DNA of 34,852 nt from Desulfobulbus sp. (lineage in GTDB: Bacteria > Desulfobacterota > Desulfobulbia > Desulfobulbales > Desulfobulbaceae). Made by a program: the position numbers and the translations under genes. A model generated the notes under the pieces. The model did not search any database. It saw nothing but the letters and a program-made list of their open reading frames with translations, and was not told where the DNA came from. Numbering within the stretch: position 1 is the first letter of the stretch; each line of letters begins with the position of its first letter. Where the stretch lies: the NCBI GenBank assembly GCA_011051875.1, contig DRKI01000103.1, positions 1-34,852 of the forward strand, written 5' to 3'. Shown piece by piece: positions 15,907-24,628 of the stretch.

Positions 15907-16895
15907 TCCTTCGCTTCGCCCACCCGGACCTGCTCTGGCTGCTGGCCCTGCTGCCCCTGCTCACCCTGCTCCGTGGCAGGAGCGGCCCGGCACCGGCCCT
16001 GCTCTTTTCCACCACCTCCGTGGTCCGGACCATTGCCGGCGCGCGCAGGGTCAGGCCGGGCAGGCTGTCCGGCCTGCTCCGCCTGGCCACCCTGGCCCTG
16101 CTGATCCTGGCCCTGGCCGGGCCGCAGCTCGGCAACACGACCAGCGAGGTCAAGGCATCCGGTATCGACATCCTCCTGGCCGTGGACGTGTCCGGCTCCA
16201 TGGAGGCGCTGGACTTCACCCTGGACGGTGAACCGGCCAGCAGGCTGGACGTGGTCAAGTCGGTGGTCGCCCGTTTCATCGAACAACGGCCCAACGACCG
16301 CATCGGCCTGCTGGCTTTTGCCGGCCGGCCCTACATGGTCTGCCCCCTCACCCTGGATCACGACTGGCTGCGGCAGCGGCTCGATTCTTTGCAGACCGGC
16401 ATGATCGAGGACGGCACCGCCATCGGCTCGGCCATTGCCGCCGGGGCCAACCGGCTGCACAAGAGCAGGGCGAAATCACGCGTCATGATCCTGCTCACCG
16501 ACGGCATGAACAATGGAGGCAAAATCGCCCCGGTAACCGCGGCCGAGACCGCGGAGACCCTGGGAATCAGGATCTACACCATCGGCGCCGGCACCCGCGG
16601 CGAAGCCCCCATGCCGGTCACGGACCGGTTCGGTCGCAGACGCCTGGTCCGCATGCAGGTGGATATCGACGAGAAGACCCTGTCGCGGGTGGCCGAAATG
16701 ACCGGGGCCCGCTACTTCAGGGCCACCGACACCAGGTCCCTTGAAAAGATCTATAGCGAGATCAACAAAATGGAGACCACAACCAGGACCCGCCAACATT
16801 TCAGCAACTACCGGGAACTGTTCGCCTGGCCGCTGCTGGCGGCCCTGCTCCTGCTCGGCCTGGAGCTGGCTGTCTCCCGCCGGCGGTTGCCCTGA
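15903..16895 (+). CDS. BatA-like VWA membrane protein
   Basis: A 330-residue protein with the Bat layout: two N-terminal helices (about 8-24 and 58-74), a periplasmic or cytoplasmic VWA domain with MIDAS DVSGS at 95-99 and the later metal-ligand Thr/Asp segments (DGTAIGSAI, LLTDGMNNGG), then a C-terminal helix at about 303-322. BatA proteins were first linked to aerotolerance in Bacteroides; in anaerobes the operon is thought to protect the envelope or help fold periplasmic proteins. Coupled by ATGA to the DUF4381 gene; 21 nt separate it from the next VWA gene. Confidence 0.92.
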   Translation: MILRFAHPDLLWLLALLPLLTLLRGRSGPAPALLFSTTSVVRTIAGARRVRPGRLSGLLRLATLALLILALAGPQLGNTTSEVKASGIDILLAVDVSGSMEALDFTLDGEPASRLDVVKSVVARFIEQRPNDRIGLLAFAGRPYMVCPLTLDHDWLRQRLDSLQTGMIEDGTAIGSAIAAGANRLHKSRAKSRVMILLTDGMNNGGKIAPVTAAETAETLGIRIYTIGAGTRGEAPMPVTDRFGRRRLVRMQVDIDEKTLSRVAEMTGARYFRATDTRSLEKIYSEINKMETTTRTRQHFSNYRELFAWPLLAALLLLGLELAVSRRRLP

Positions 16896-16916
16896 GCGTT
16901 CCCCAGGCAGAAAACA

Positions 16917-18896
16917 ATGCTCATGCATCTCCACTTTGCCCAGCCCCTCTGGTTCTTTGTTGGCCTGGCCGCCTGCGTGGCCACCCTCCTCTTTCTCCGC
17001 GCCTCCGCCCGCAGGCGGCAACAGGCCCTGCAGCGCTTTGCCGCGCCCCATCTCCTGCCCCGGCTGACCGCCAATGTCTCTGGCCTGCGCCGGCGGCTCA
17101 AGGACACCCTGGTCGTCCTGGCCGTGGCCTGTGTCTTCATCGCCCTGGCCCGCCCCCAGTATGGCACCAGGTGGGTGGAGGTGTGGCGCAAGGGCATCGA
17201 TATCCTGATCGCGGTCGATACCTCCCGTTCCATGCTTGCCAGGGATATCCGGCCCAACCGACTGGAACGGGCCAAGCTCGCCATCCGCGACTTTGTCGGC
17301 CGTCTCCGGGGCGACCGGGTCGGCCTGCTGCCCTTTGCCGGCTCGGCCTTTCTCATGTGCCCCCTGACCACGGATTACGAGGCCTTCAACAGCTCTCTTG
17401 ACAGCCTGGACACCAGTATCATTCCCCGCGGCGGCACCAATATCGCCCAGGCCATCCGCAAGGCGGAGGAGGTGCTTGCCAACGAGGCCAACCACAAGAT
17501 CCTGGTCCTGGTCACAGACGGTGAGAACCTGCAGGGTGATGCCCTGGCCGCGGCCAGGGAGGCAAAAAAGAAAAAGATGACCATCTACGCGGTGGGCGTG
17601 GGGACCCCGGCCGGGGAGCTGATCCCCCTGCCGGACGGCCAGGATGGGTTCCTTCAGGACAGCTCGGGAAAATTCGTCACCTCCCGGCTCGACGAAAAGA
17701 TGCTGACCAGGATCGCCGGGACCACCGGCGGCCTCTACGTGCCCATGGGCTCCATGGGCCAGGGATTCGATACCATCTACCAGCGCAAGCTGGGCTTGGT
17801 GCCCAAGGAAGAACATGGCCGGCGGATGCACCGGGTGCCGGTGGAACGGTTCGGCTGGCCGGTCGCCCTGGCCCTGCTCCTGCTGACAGCCGAGTTCCTG
17901 ATCCCGGCCGGGAAACCGTCCTGGCGGCTGCGGCTGCCCCTGGTCCGGACCGCGGGCCGGCCCTCACGCAGAGATGCCGCGGCAACACTCCTGCTGGCCC
18001 TGCTCCTCCTTTCGCGGCAACCGGCCGCAGCACGGAGTTCCCGGGGAGAGGAGGCATACCGGTCCGGCCACTACGACAGGGCGGCCGCTTTCTACGACCG
18101 GCGCCTGGAAAGGAGCAAGGACCCGGTCCTGCTCTTCAACCGGGGTGACGTGGCCTACAGGGAAAAAAAGTACCGCGAGGCTGTCACCTTTTTCAACCAG
18201 GCCCTGGCCAGCCGGGACCTGGACCTGCAGGCCAGGGCCTATTACAATCGCGGCAACGCCCAGTACCGGCTCGGCGAGACAGCTCTCAGAACCGATCCCC
18301 GGCAGGCCATGGAGCTGTGGCAGGAGGCGATCGACTCCTATACCGCCAGCCTGAAGCTCAGGGCGGATGACGACGATGCCCGCCACAACCGGAACCTGGT
18401 GGAGAAGCGCCTTGCCGAGCTGCGAAAAAAACAGAAGCGGAAAGAACAGAACAAGGAAGAGCAGGGGAAAAAGAAAGAGAACAGAAAAAACAGCGGCCGG
18501 CAACAGGACAAGGGCCGGGAGAACAACAGCGGCAACAGCGGACAGAACAAGAAGAAAGAAGACAGCGGTGAACAGACACCGGCACAGGGCCGGAAACAGC
18601 AGCAACAGCAAAGCCGGCAGGCCGGACAGCAGCGACGGGCAGCCGATGACGACAGGCAGAAAAAAGGTACCGGCTCCATCAAGCCACACCATTCCGGCAA
18701 CAGCAGGGCCGGGCAGCAGGCCCGGGCAGGGGCGATGCAGCAGCGCAGCATGGACAGGAAACGGCGGGCAGAAGGCAAGATGACCCGCGAAGAGGCGATC
18801 AATCTCCTCAACGCCCTCAAGGGTGAGGAGGGAACACTGAACTTTGTTCCCCGTTCCGGCACAGGACAGGACAGCGAACCGGGGAGGGACTGGTGA
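16917..18896 (+). CDS. BatB-BatC fusion (VWA + TPR)
   Basis: A 659-residue protein joining two usually separate Bat proteins. The N-terminal half is BatB-like: helices at about 12-28 and 62-78, VWA with MIDAS DTSRS (Asp101, Ser103, Ser105), and a helix near 310-328. A second hydrophobic stretch (about 350-366) leads into TPR repeats (about 375-490) typical of BatC. Then comes a long charged Lys/Glu/Gln/Asn/Arg-rich, surely disordered tract (about 495-620) and a short conserved end with MTREEAINLLNALKGEE. A weak AGG precedes ATG 16917; ATG 16923 is an alternative. Fusions of this kind are known in proteobacteria. The reading frame is continuous, so it is a real fusion. Confidence 0.9.
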   Translation: MLMHLHFAQPLWFFVGLAACVATLLFLRASARRRQQALQRFAAPHLLPRLTANVSGLRRRLKDTLVVLAVACVFIALARPQYGTRWVEVWRKGIDILIAVDTSRSMLARDIRPNRLERAKLAIRDFVGRLRGDRVGLLPFAGSAFLMCPLTTDYEAFNSSLDSLDTSIIPRGGTNIAQAIRKAEEVLANEANHKILVLVTDGENLQGDALAAAREAKKKKMTIYAVGVGTPAGELIPLPDGQDGFLQDSSGKFVTSRLDEKMLTRIAGTTGGLYVPMGSMGQGFDTIYQRKLGLVPKEEHGRRMHRVPVERFGWPVALALLLLTAEFLIPAGKPSWRLRLPLVRTAGRPSRRDAAATLLLALLLLSRQPAAARSSRGEEAYRSGHYDRAAAFYDRRLERSKDPVLLFNRGDVAYREKKYREAVTFFNQALASRDLDLQARAYYNRGNAQYRLGETALRTDPRQAMELWQEAIDSYTASLKLRADDDDARHNRNLVEKRLAELRKKQKRKEQNKEEQGKKKENRKNSGRQQDKGRENNSGNSGQNKKKEDSGEQTPAQGRKQQQQQSRQAGQQRRAADDDRQKKGTGSIKPHHSGNSRAGQQARAGAMQQRSMDRKRRAEGKMTREEAINLLNALKGEEGTLNFVPRSGTGQDSEPGRDW

Positions 18897-20755
18897 TGAC
18901 TGGTCAGAATCAGGGACATCGGAAACTCATGGGCATCATCGGCCTGGCGGCGGCCATCCTCGCCGTGTCGGGCCTGGTCATGGCCGCGGCGGCAGGGCCG
19001 GTGAGAGCGACACTTGCCGCAAAACGGTTTTCCGTGGACCAGGGCACCATGCTCACGGTCACAGTCGCCGCCGATACGGCCTCCCGGCCGGAACTGCCGC
19101 AGGTGGAGGGGCTCAGGTTCCTGTACCGGGGACAGAGCAGCCGCATGCAGTGGATCAACGGCCGGTCCTCGTCATCGCTGAGCTTTCTCTACCAGGTCAC
19201 AGCGGAGAAACCGGGCTCCTACCTCATCGGCCCGATCAGGGTCCGGGTGAACGGCCAGGTCCGCGAGAGCGAGCCGATCCGCCTGACCGTTCTGCCCGCC
19301 TCCCAGGGAGCGGCCGGGGCCACGCCCGGCCCAGGCGGCTCCACGGCCCCGGCCACCGGCTCCACCCGGCTCCGCTCCGGCGAGGCCGACCGGATCGGTT
19401 TCATGCGGATCATCCCGGAGAAGAGCACCAGCTATTCCGGCGAGCTGGTACCGTTTACCATCAAGGCCTACTTCCGGCAGGGACTCAGTGTCACCCTGAA
19501 GGCGCAGCCCAGGGTTATCGGCGACGCCTTTGTTCTCCAGCTCGACGGCGAGCGGCCGGAGCAGGACCGGGAGGTGGTCAACTCCATCCCCTACACGGTC
19601 CTGACCTGGCATGGCACCCTGTCCGGCATCAAGGCCGGCACCTTCCCGCTGGAGGTGGAGATCGACACCTCGCTGCTGGTGCGCAGCCGGCGACAGCACC
19701 CGTCATCGCTGTTCGGGGTACCCTTTTTCGATGACCCGTTTTTTGACGATTTTTTCGGCACCCTGACCCGGAAAGAGATCAAGCTGGTCAGTCCCCGCCG
19801 TTCGCTCACCATCCGCGATCTGCCGGCCAGGGGACGGCCCGCGGATTTTCGCGGCGCCATCGGCGCCTTCTCCCTGGCGGTCTCCGCCGCTCCGGCCAGG
19901 ACAAGGGTCGGGGACCCGGTAACCCTGAAGATGCAGATCAGCGGCACCGGCAACTTCGGCATGGTCCAGGCCCCGGTATTCTCCGGCGGCCCCGAATGGA
20001 AGACCTATCCGCCGTCAGAGAAGTTCACCGACCTGGGCAGGGGAAAGGGAAAAAAGGAATTCACCATGGCCATTGTGCCCGCAACAGCGGCGGTCAAGGA
20101 GATCCCGGGGGTCAGCTTTTCCTACTTTGACCCCGATACGGGCCGGTACACGACCCTGAAGAGTGATCCCATTGCCGTGCAGGTGGAAGGAGACGCCACA
20201 GTGCCGCAGCCGAAAACGAGCGTGCAGACCGCTCCGCCCTCCGGCCCTGAAAAAAGCACGCCGGCCGCCGTGTCGGGACTGGCCCCGATCCATACCCGCC
20301 TGGGCACCCTGCAGCCGGCCATCATCCCCCTGTACCGGAAGCCCTGGTTCCAGGCCATGTGCGGACTGGCGCTGCTCCTGCTGCTGACCGCCCTGGCCCT
20401 CGCCGGCCGCCGCCGCCATCTTCGCCGCAATCCGCAGATCCTGCTCCGGCGGCAGGCACAGAAACACCTTTCCCGGCACCTGAAGGCCATGGAAGAGACG
20501 GTAAAACAGGGCAACGGCGCCCGCTTCCTGGTAGCCGCCCGCCTGGCCATCCAGGACCAGGCCGGTCTGGCCTGGCACAGGGCGCCGCGCTCCATCACCT
20601 CGGCCGACCTGCGCCGGCGCCTGCCGGCCGATTCCACCATGGTCAGGGTCTGTACCATGGCGGAGCACGCCGGATACGGCGGCGCCGTGCCGGACGGAAA
20701 GGAACTGCGTGACCTGCTGAACAACCTCAGGAACGAACTGGAAGAACTCGCATGA
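18896..20755 (+). CDS. BatD-like envelope protein
   Basis: A 619-residue exported protein. After a signal helix (about 15-35), beta-rich repeats run to about 470 (PVRATLAAKRFSVDQG start, GPIRVRVNG, ELVPFTIKAYFRQG), with the conserved aromatic FFDDPFFDDFF loop near 278-288. A membrane helix lies at about 485-505, then a basic cytoplasmic tail. This is the BatD (oxygen-tolerance) architecture, thought to be the periplasmic arm of the Bat complex. ATG 18896 shares one base with the upstream stop (TGATG) and has GGGGAGGG at 18881-18888; GTG 18893 is possible. The end overlaps BatE by ATGA. Confidence 0.9.
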   Translation: MTGQNQGHRKLMGIIGLAAAILAVSGLVMAAAAGPVRATLAAKRFSVDQGTMLTVTVAADTASRPELPQVEGLRFLYRGQSSRMQWINGRSSSSLSFLYQVTAEKPGSYLIGPIRVRVNGQVRESEPIRLTVLPASQGAAGATPGPGGSTAPATGSTRLRSGEADRIGFMRIIPEKSTSYSGELVPFTIKAYFRQGLSVTLKAQPRVIGDAFVLQLDGERPEQDREVVNSIPYTVLTWHGTLSGIKAGTFPLEVEIDTSLLVRSRRQHPSSLFGVPFFDDPFFDDFFGTLTRKEIKLVSPRRSLTIRDLPARGRPADFRGAIGAFSLAVSAAPARTRVGDPVTLKMQISGTGNFGMVQAPVFSGGPEWKTYPPSEKFTDLGRGKGKKEFTMAIVPATAAVKEIPGVSFSYFDPDTGRYTTLKSDPIAVQVEGDATVPQPKTSVQTAPPSGPEKSTPAAVSGLAPIHTRLGTLQPAIIPLYRKPWFQAMCGLALLLLLTALALAGRRRHLRRNPQILLRRQAQKHLSRHLKAMEETVKQGNGARFLVAARLAIQDQAGLAWHRAPRSITSADLRRRLPADSTMVRVCTMAEHAGYGGAVPDGKELRDLLNNLRNELEELA

Positions 20756-21522
20756 AGAGAACACGTCTTCTCCTGATCATACTGGCGCTCCTGCCGCTCT
20801 GCCCGGCAGCAATCACGGCGACCCGGGCAGGTGAGGAGGCAGGTGCGCAGGAGCTGTTTGCCAGGGCCAATGCCTCCTACAGCCGGGGAGACTTTGACGG
20901 GGCCATCCGGGACTACCGGCGGATCGTGCACCGGTATGGTGTCTCGGCGGCACTGCTCTACAACCTGGGCAACGCCCTGGCTGTCTCCGGCGATACGGGC
21001 AGGGCCGTGCTCAACTATGAACGTGCCCTGCGCCTTGCGCCCGGTGACCAGGACATCCGCAGCAACCTGTATCATGTCCGCCGGAACGACGGCCTCTACC
21101 TGGAGGATCAGCCCCTTTACCGGCGGGCGGCCGGCCTGCTCCAGGCGGACCAGTGGGCATTGACCTGCGGCATCTGCCTGGTCCTCCTCGCCATCAGCAT
21201 GTTGCTGCCCCTGCTCCCGGGCAGGATCCCGCGCCCGGTGATCCGCGGCATCGCCCTTGTCTGCCTGGCCGGCCTGACCATCTCCCTGGCCGCGGCCCTC
21301 TACACCTACCGCGACTGGAACGACGGGGTGGTGATTACTGACAGGGCCAGGCTCCTCATCTCGCCCTTTACCGGGGCCGCCTCGAGCGGTTCCATCCGGG
21401 CCGGCCGGCTGGTCCGTCCCGGCAGGACCTTTGGCGGCTTCGTCCTGGTCACCGACGAAACCGGCCGCAGCGGCTGGCTCCATGCTTCGGACATCGCCCT
21501 GATCACCCGGCCGGCCAGGTGA
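20752..21522 (+). CDS. BatE-like TPR/SH3 membrane protein
   Basis: A 256-residue protein: signal peptide (about 1-27), two to three TPR repeats (about 32-110) with ANASYSRGDFDGAI and LLYNLGNALAVSGDTGRAVLNYERAL, two membrane helices (about 133-155 and 163-186), and a C-terminal SH3-like domain (about 190-250) ending in a SGWLHASDI-type strand. This is the normal last member of Bat operons. Coupled to BatD through ATGA at 20752. The next gene has its own promoter, so the operon may end here, although no terminator hairpin is evident. Confidence 0.88.
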   Translation: MKRTRLLLIILALLPLCPAAITATRAGEEAGAQELFARANASYSRGDFDGAIRDYRRIVHRYGVSAALLYNLGNALAVSGDTGRAVLNYERALRLAPGDQDIRSNLYHVRRNDGLYLEDQPLYRRAAGLLQADQWALTCGICLVLLAISMLLPLLPGRIPRPVIRGIALVCLAGLTISLAAALYTYRDWNDGVVITDRARLLISPFTGAASSGSIRAGRLVRPGRTFGGFVLVTDETGRSGWLHASDIALITRPAR

Positions 21523-21532
21523 GACCGACCTG

Positions 21533-21561
21533 TCGACAAGAGCGGCCAGGTATGCTATCGT
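21533..21561 (+). promoter_or_regulatory. Sigma-70 promoter for rhomboid gene
   Basis: TCGACA (21533-21538, 5/6 to consensus) is separated by 17 bp from TATCGT (21556-21561), which carries an upstream TGC, an extended -10. The start would be near 21568, about 94 nt before the ATG at 21662. Confidence 0.5.
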
Positions 21562-21661
21562 ACCCGTTCATCGATCGCAACCCGCTGGACGTTGTTCATG
21601 AGTGTCCGCAGAGCGGGGCGATACGTCCCAACCATCCACCAGTGCTGAAAGGTCGCGATCC

Positions 21662-22399
21662 ATGTTTCCCCTGCACGATGAAAACCCCACCATCAGGCCA
21701 CCGGTTGCCACGGTCGGCATCATCGTCCTCTGCGTTGCCTCGTGGCTCTTCCTGCAGGGACTGGGCAGTCCGCAGGCCCTGGCACGCTCTCTCTGCTTCT
21801 TCGGCCTGATTCCGGGCAAGATCCTGGGCCTGGCCCCGCCAGGTACCGAGGTCCGGGTGGGGCAGGGCCTCTACTGCGTCATTCACGGCCAGGGAGGTTT
21901 CTATACCATCCTGACCCACATGTTCATGCACGGCGGCTGGTTCCACCTGATCGGCAACATGTGGTTTCTCTGGGTCTTTGGTGACAACGTGGAAGATGCC
22001 ATGGGGCCGTTGCGCTTCCTGGCCTTTTACCTGCTCTGCGGACTGGCCGCGGCCGCGGCCCAGACCCTTACCGCACCCTCATCCGTGCTGCCCATGGTGG
22101 GCGCTTCCGGAGCCATCGGCGGCGTCATGGGCGGCTATGCCCGGCTCTACCCGCGGACCCGGGTCCACACCCTGATCTTCCTGGGGTTCTTTGTCACCAC
22201 CATCGAGGTGCCGGCCATCTTCATGCTCGGCTACTGGTTTCTGCTCCAGCTCCTCGGCGGCCTGCCGGCCCTGGCCGCCGCCGGCGGCGGGGTGGCATTC
22301 TGGGCCCATATCGGGGGGTTTCTGGCCGGCCTGCTGCTGGTCCGTCTCTTTATCCGGGCCGATTACTACCACCCGCGGCCCAGGATTCAGGTACCGTAA
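21662..22399 (+). CDS. Rhomboid-family intramembrane serine protease
   Basis: A 245-residue polytopic protein with six or so helices. Rhomboid signatures: HMFMHGGWFHLIGNMWFLWVFG with Asn99, the catalytic Ser149 in GASGAIGG, and the catalytic His216 in AHIGGFLAG. It would cleave membrane proteins within the bilayer. The loop between helices 1 and 2 (about 50-80) resembles the large-loop rhomboids of Desulfobacterota. ATG 21662 is chosen over GTG 21602, since the residues before it are not hydrophobic and AAAGG lies about 10 nt upstream. It follows the Bat operon and might act on the same envelope proteins, which is inference. Confidence 0.92.
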   Translation: MFPLHDENPTIRPPVATVGIIVLCVASWLFLQGLGSPQALARSLCFFGLIPGKILGLAPPGTEVRVGQGLYCVIHGQGGFYTILTHMFMHGGWFHLIGNMWFLWVFGDNVEDAMGPLRFLAFYLLCGLAAAAAQTLTAPSSVLPMVGASGAIGGVMGGYARLYPRTRVHTLIFLGFFVTTIEVPAIFMLGYWFLLQLLGGLPALAAAGGGVAFWAHIGGFLAGLLLVRLFIRADYYHPRPRIQVP

Positions 22400-22420
22400 A
22401 CCTGCCGCCTCCCGGCCTGC

Positions 22421-22858
22421 TCAGGCGCAGCCGCCGGCGATATCAAGCAGCATCTCGCGGTCCGGCCAGTCGTGGATGCCGCCGGAGAGAATGACGATCT
22501 TGTCCGGCGGAACACCCTGCCCGGCCAGGTAGACAAAGGCCCGCCTGGCGCTGGCCTTGCCCCGGGGACCAATGATGACGATCATGTTGCCCGTCTTCCG
22601 GAACATCTCGACCACGGCCGCGAGCTTGGCCCGGTCGGCATCGGACTTGACCGGATAGGCGGTGGTGCTTATGGCACCATAAAAATGGTGCTTCCGGTAA
22701 TCGTTCAGCTTCTGGATATCCGCAAGGATCAACGGTCGTTTCTCCGACAGCCACTGCTTGAACTGTCCGGCGTCGACATAGCGAAGCCCGGCCGCACCGA
22801 CCGATGCCGCGCCCCACAGTACAATTCCCATGACAATAACCGCAATCCATCGTTTCAT
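22421..22858 (-). CDS. Periplasmic rhodanese-fold protein lacking catalytic Cys
   Basis: A 145-residue protein with a signal peptide (about 1-23) and one rhodanese-like domain (LILADIQKLNDYRKHHFYGAIS, then VILSGGIHDWP). In active enzymes the loop after VVIY reads CxxGxR; here it is GPRGKAS, so Gly97 replaces the sulfur-carrying Cys. The only Cys is Cys144 near the C-terminus. It cannot use the normal persulfide chemistry and is more likely a binding or regulatory domain. GGAGGAAACAGG precedes ATG 22858. Convergent with the rhomboid gene; no operon partner. Confidence 0.85.
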   Translation of the reverse strand: MKRWIAVIVMGIVLWGAASVGAAGLRYVDAGQFKQWLSEKRPLILADIQKLNDYRKHHFYGAISTTAYPVKSDADRAKLAAVVEMFRKTGNMIVIIGPRGKASARRAFVYLAGQGVPPDKIVILSGGIHDWPDREMLLDIAGGCA

Positions 22859-23519
22859 CCTGTTTCCTCCCGGAATAGATCAACCATGGCCGGGCCGGTT
22901 TCCCCGGCACCGTCACAGTGGGTTATAACCAACCGATCCCACCGAATCGCTGCGACCGGCCTGCATCCTGATGCTGTTTTCTGACTCCTACAAAGTATAC
23001 TTCGCTGCCGGACCTGAATGCAAACAGGTTCCGCCTTGTTCAACGTTTTTCTGACCAGGACGATCCGCGAAACTCCTTGTGCCCCAAGCCGTTTCGCCGG
23101 TCTCACCACGTTTTTTCATTGCACACACAGTGGTATACCGCACAACGGATTCCGGTCATCCCTGTCCGGCCGGGAAACGGTACAGAGGGCATGGAAACCG
23201 GTTTTTTTTACTCCCGGCAACGATGATCATGGTATAAGAAAGTATCCTCCGGCAATGCCGGGGGTTTTACCCGCGGAAACCAGGCCCGACAGGCCGGACC
23301 CCGCCCATGCGCCATCGGGGCGCTGCCTGGCACACAACCGTTCACCGGCGCAGTATCACCCCGGCATTATCTCCTGGCCGGAAGCGGTTCCACCAGGCCG
23401 GCGCAAAGGTGCCCGGGAGGGAAAGATCCATGCCGGGCAACCTTCGGCGTGCGCGAACATGGCCCCTGCCGGCACGGATCCTCATCCTTACCGGCGAATC
23501 CACACAACAGGATATTCAA
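22859..23519. other. Long divergent intergenic region
   Basis: 661 bp between the rhodanese-fold gene and ppk2. I see no coding signal; the open frames here are continuations or shadows of ppk2. A small perfect hairpin, CCGGCA-A-TGCCGG (23249-23261), is followed by GGGGTTTT and could be a weak terminator or leader structure. No tRNA, riboswitch or convincing promoter was recognised, though a TATAAC (minus strand, near 22927) may be the -10 for the rhodanese-fold gene. Confidence 0.5.
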
Positions 23520-24437
23520 ATGGCAGAAAAGAAGAAAAAAAAGGACAAGGAAAAAGGGAACTCCTGCCCCATCAAGATCAAGCTCCTGGAAGGCACTGCC
23601 CTGAAGAACAAGGACAAGAAGGAATCAAGCAAACGGTGCGCGGTCTGGATCAAGACCTCGCACCTGGAGTATGAGATCGAGCTCAAGAAACTGCAAATCG
23701 AGCTCATGAAGCTGCAAAAACACATGAAAGCCACCGGCATGCGGATCCTGGCCATTTTCGAGGGCAGGGACGCTGCCGGCAAGGGCGGCACCATCAAGCG
23801 GATCACCGCCTTTCTCAATCCCAGGAACACGAGGGTCGTTGCCCTCTCGGCGCCAAGCGACACCGAGCGGACCCAGTGGTACTTTCAGCGCTACACACCC
23901 CACCTGCCCGCTGCCGGCGAGCTGGTTCTCTTTGACCGTTCCTGGTACAACCGGGCCATGGTGGAACCGGTCATGGGATTCTGTACCGATGAACAGCACA
24001 AACGGTTCCTCAAGGACGTACCCCTCTTCGAAGAGATGCTGGTCAAGGACGGCATCAAGCTGTTCAAGTTCTATTTCTCGGTCTCCAAGGAGGAACAGGC
24101 GCGGCGGTTCGAGGCCCGCAAGACCGATCCTCTCAAGCAGTACAAGCTCTCGCCGGTGGATAACCTGGCCCAGAAGTACTGGGACAAGTACAGTGTGAAA
24201 AAATTCCAGATGCTCAACGAATCCAACCGCACCCTGAGCCCCTGGACCATTATCCGCTCTGATGTGAAGAAAAAGGCGCGCATCAACTGCATCAAGCACA
24301 TTCTCAGCAACGTGGAGTACGAGGAAAAACTCCCGGCCAAGGAACTGACGCCAGACCCGGAAATCGTTATCTCCGGAATCGACGAGATAAAACACATGGA
24401 AAAACATCTCTTCCATCCGGACGAGCTTCGGGGCTAG
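23520..24437 (+). CDS. ppk2: Polyphosphate kinase 2
   Basis: A 305-residue PPK2-family enzyme that transfers phosphate between polyphosphate and nucleotides. It has Walker A GRDAAGKGG (82-90), Walker B LVLFDRSWYNR (136-145), the YFQRYTPHLP segment, the lid region with KDGIKLFKFYFSVSKEEQ-x-RR, and the conserved WT-x-I near the end. A very basic, Lys-rich N-terminus (residues 1-40) precedes the core. Class cannot be fixed by eye: length and motif order fit class I, which makes NTP from NDP. ATG 23520 has AGGA 8 nt upstream; earlier in-frame starts give low-complexity basic sequence unlike the family. Confidence 0.93.
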   Translation: MAEKKKKKDKEKGNSCPIKIKLLEGTALKNKDKKESSKRCAVWIKTSHLEYEIELKKLQIELMKLQKHMKATGMRILAIFEGRDAAGKGGTIKRITAFLNPRNTRVVALSAPSDTERTQWYFQRYTPHLPAAGELVLFDRSWYNRAMVEPVMGFCTDEQHKRFLKDVPLFEEMLVKDGIKLFKFYFSVSKEEQARRFEARKTDPLKQYKLSPVDNLAQKYWDKYSVKKFQMLNESNRTLSPWTIIRSDVKKKARINCIKHILSNVEYEEKLPAKELTPDPEIVISGIDEIKHMEKHLFHPDELRG

Positions 24438-24520
24438 CCGGCATATTGCACAAAGGTCGTCGCGAAAGGTCTGAAAATGCCGTGAATGCACGAAACAGAG
24501 CAAAACGATCCGGAGGCACA

Positions 24521-24628
24521 ATGAAATATTCCGGGGAATCCTTTTTGCGCCGTGACGCAGCAGGCATGGTGTTTTCGGGCCTTGCAGCAGATCGCTTGAG
24601 AAAAATGCGGGCCAGGAGATGGGGTTGA
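24521..24628 (+). CDS. Possible 35-residue small protein
   Basis: ATG 24521 has a strong GGAGG (24512-24516) 4 nt upstream and opens a 35-residue frame rich in Arg, starting MKYSGESFLRR. Its TGA (24626-24628) overlaps the TTG start of the next gene in TTGA form, as coupled genes often do. No family recognised and no signal peptide or membrane helix. It could be a leader peptide that couples translation to the phosphoesterase-like gene, or chance. Confidence 0.35.
   Translation: MKYSGESFLRRDAAGMVFSGLAADRLRKMRARRWG

Noticed and set aside
18420-18780. Tandem repeat or recombinational insert in the BatB-BatC gene
   Set aside because: The DNA is low in complexity because it encodes Lys/Glu/Gln/Asn/Arg, but there is no regular repeat unit and the frame is continuous.
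23018-23674. 218-codon frame in the gap before ppk2
   Set aside because: It overlaps ppk2 in another frame, has no ribosome site and shows no domain pattern.
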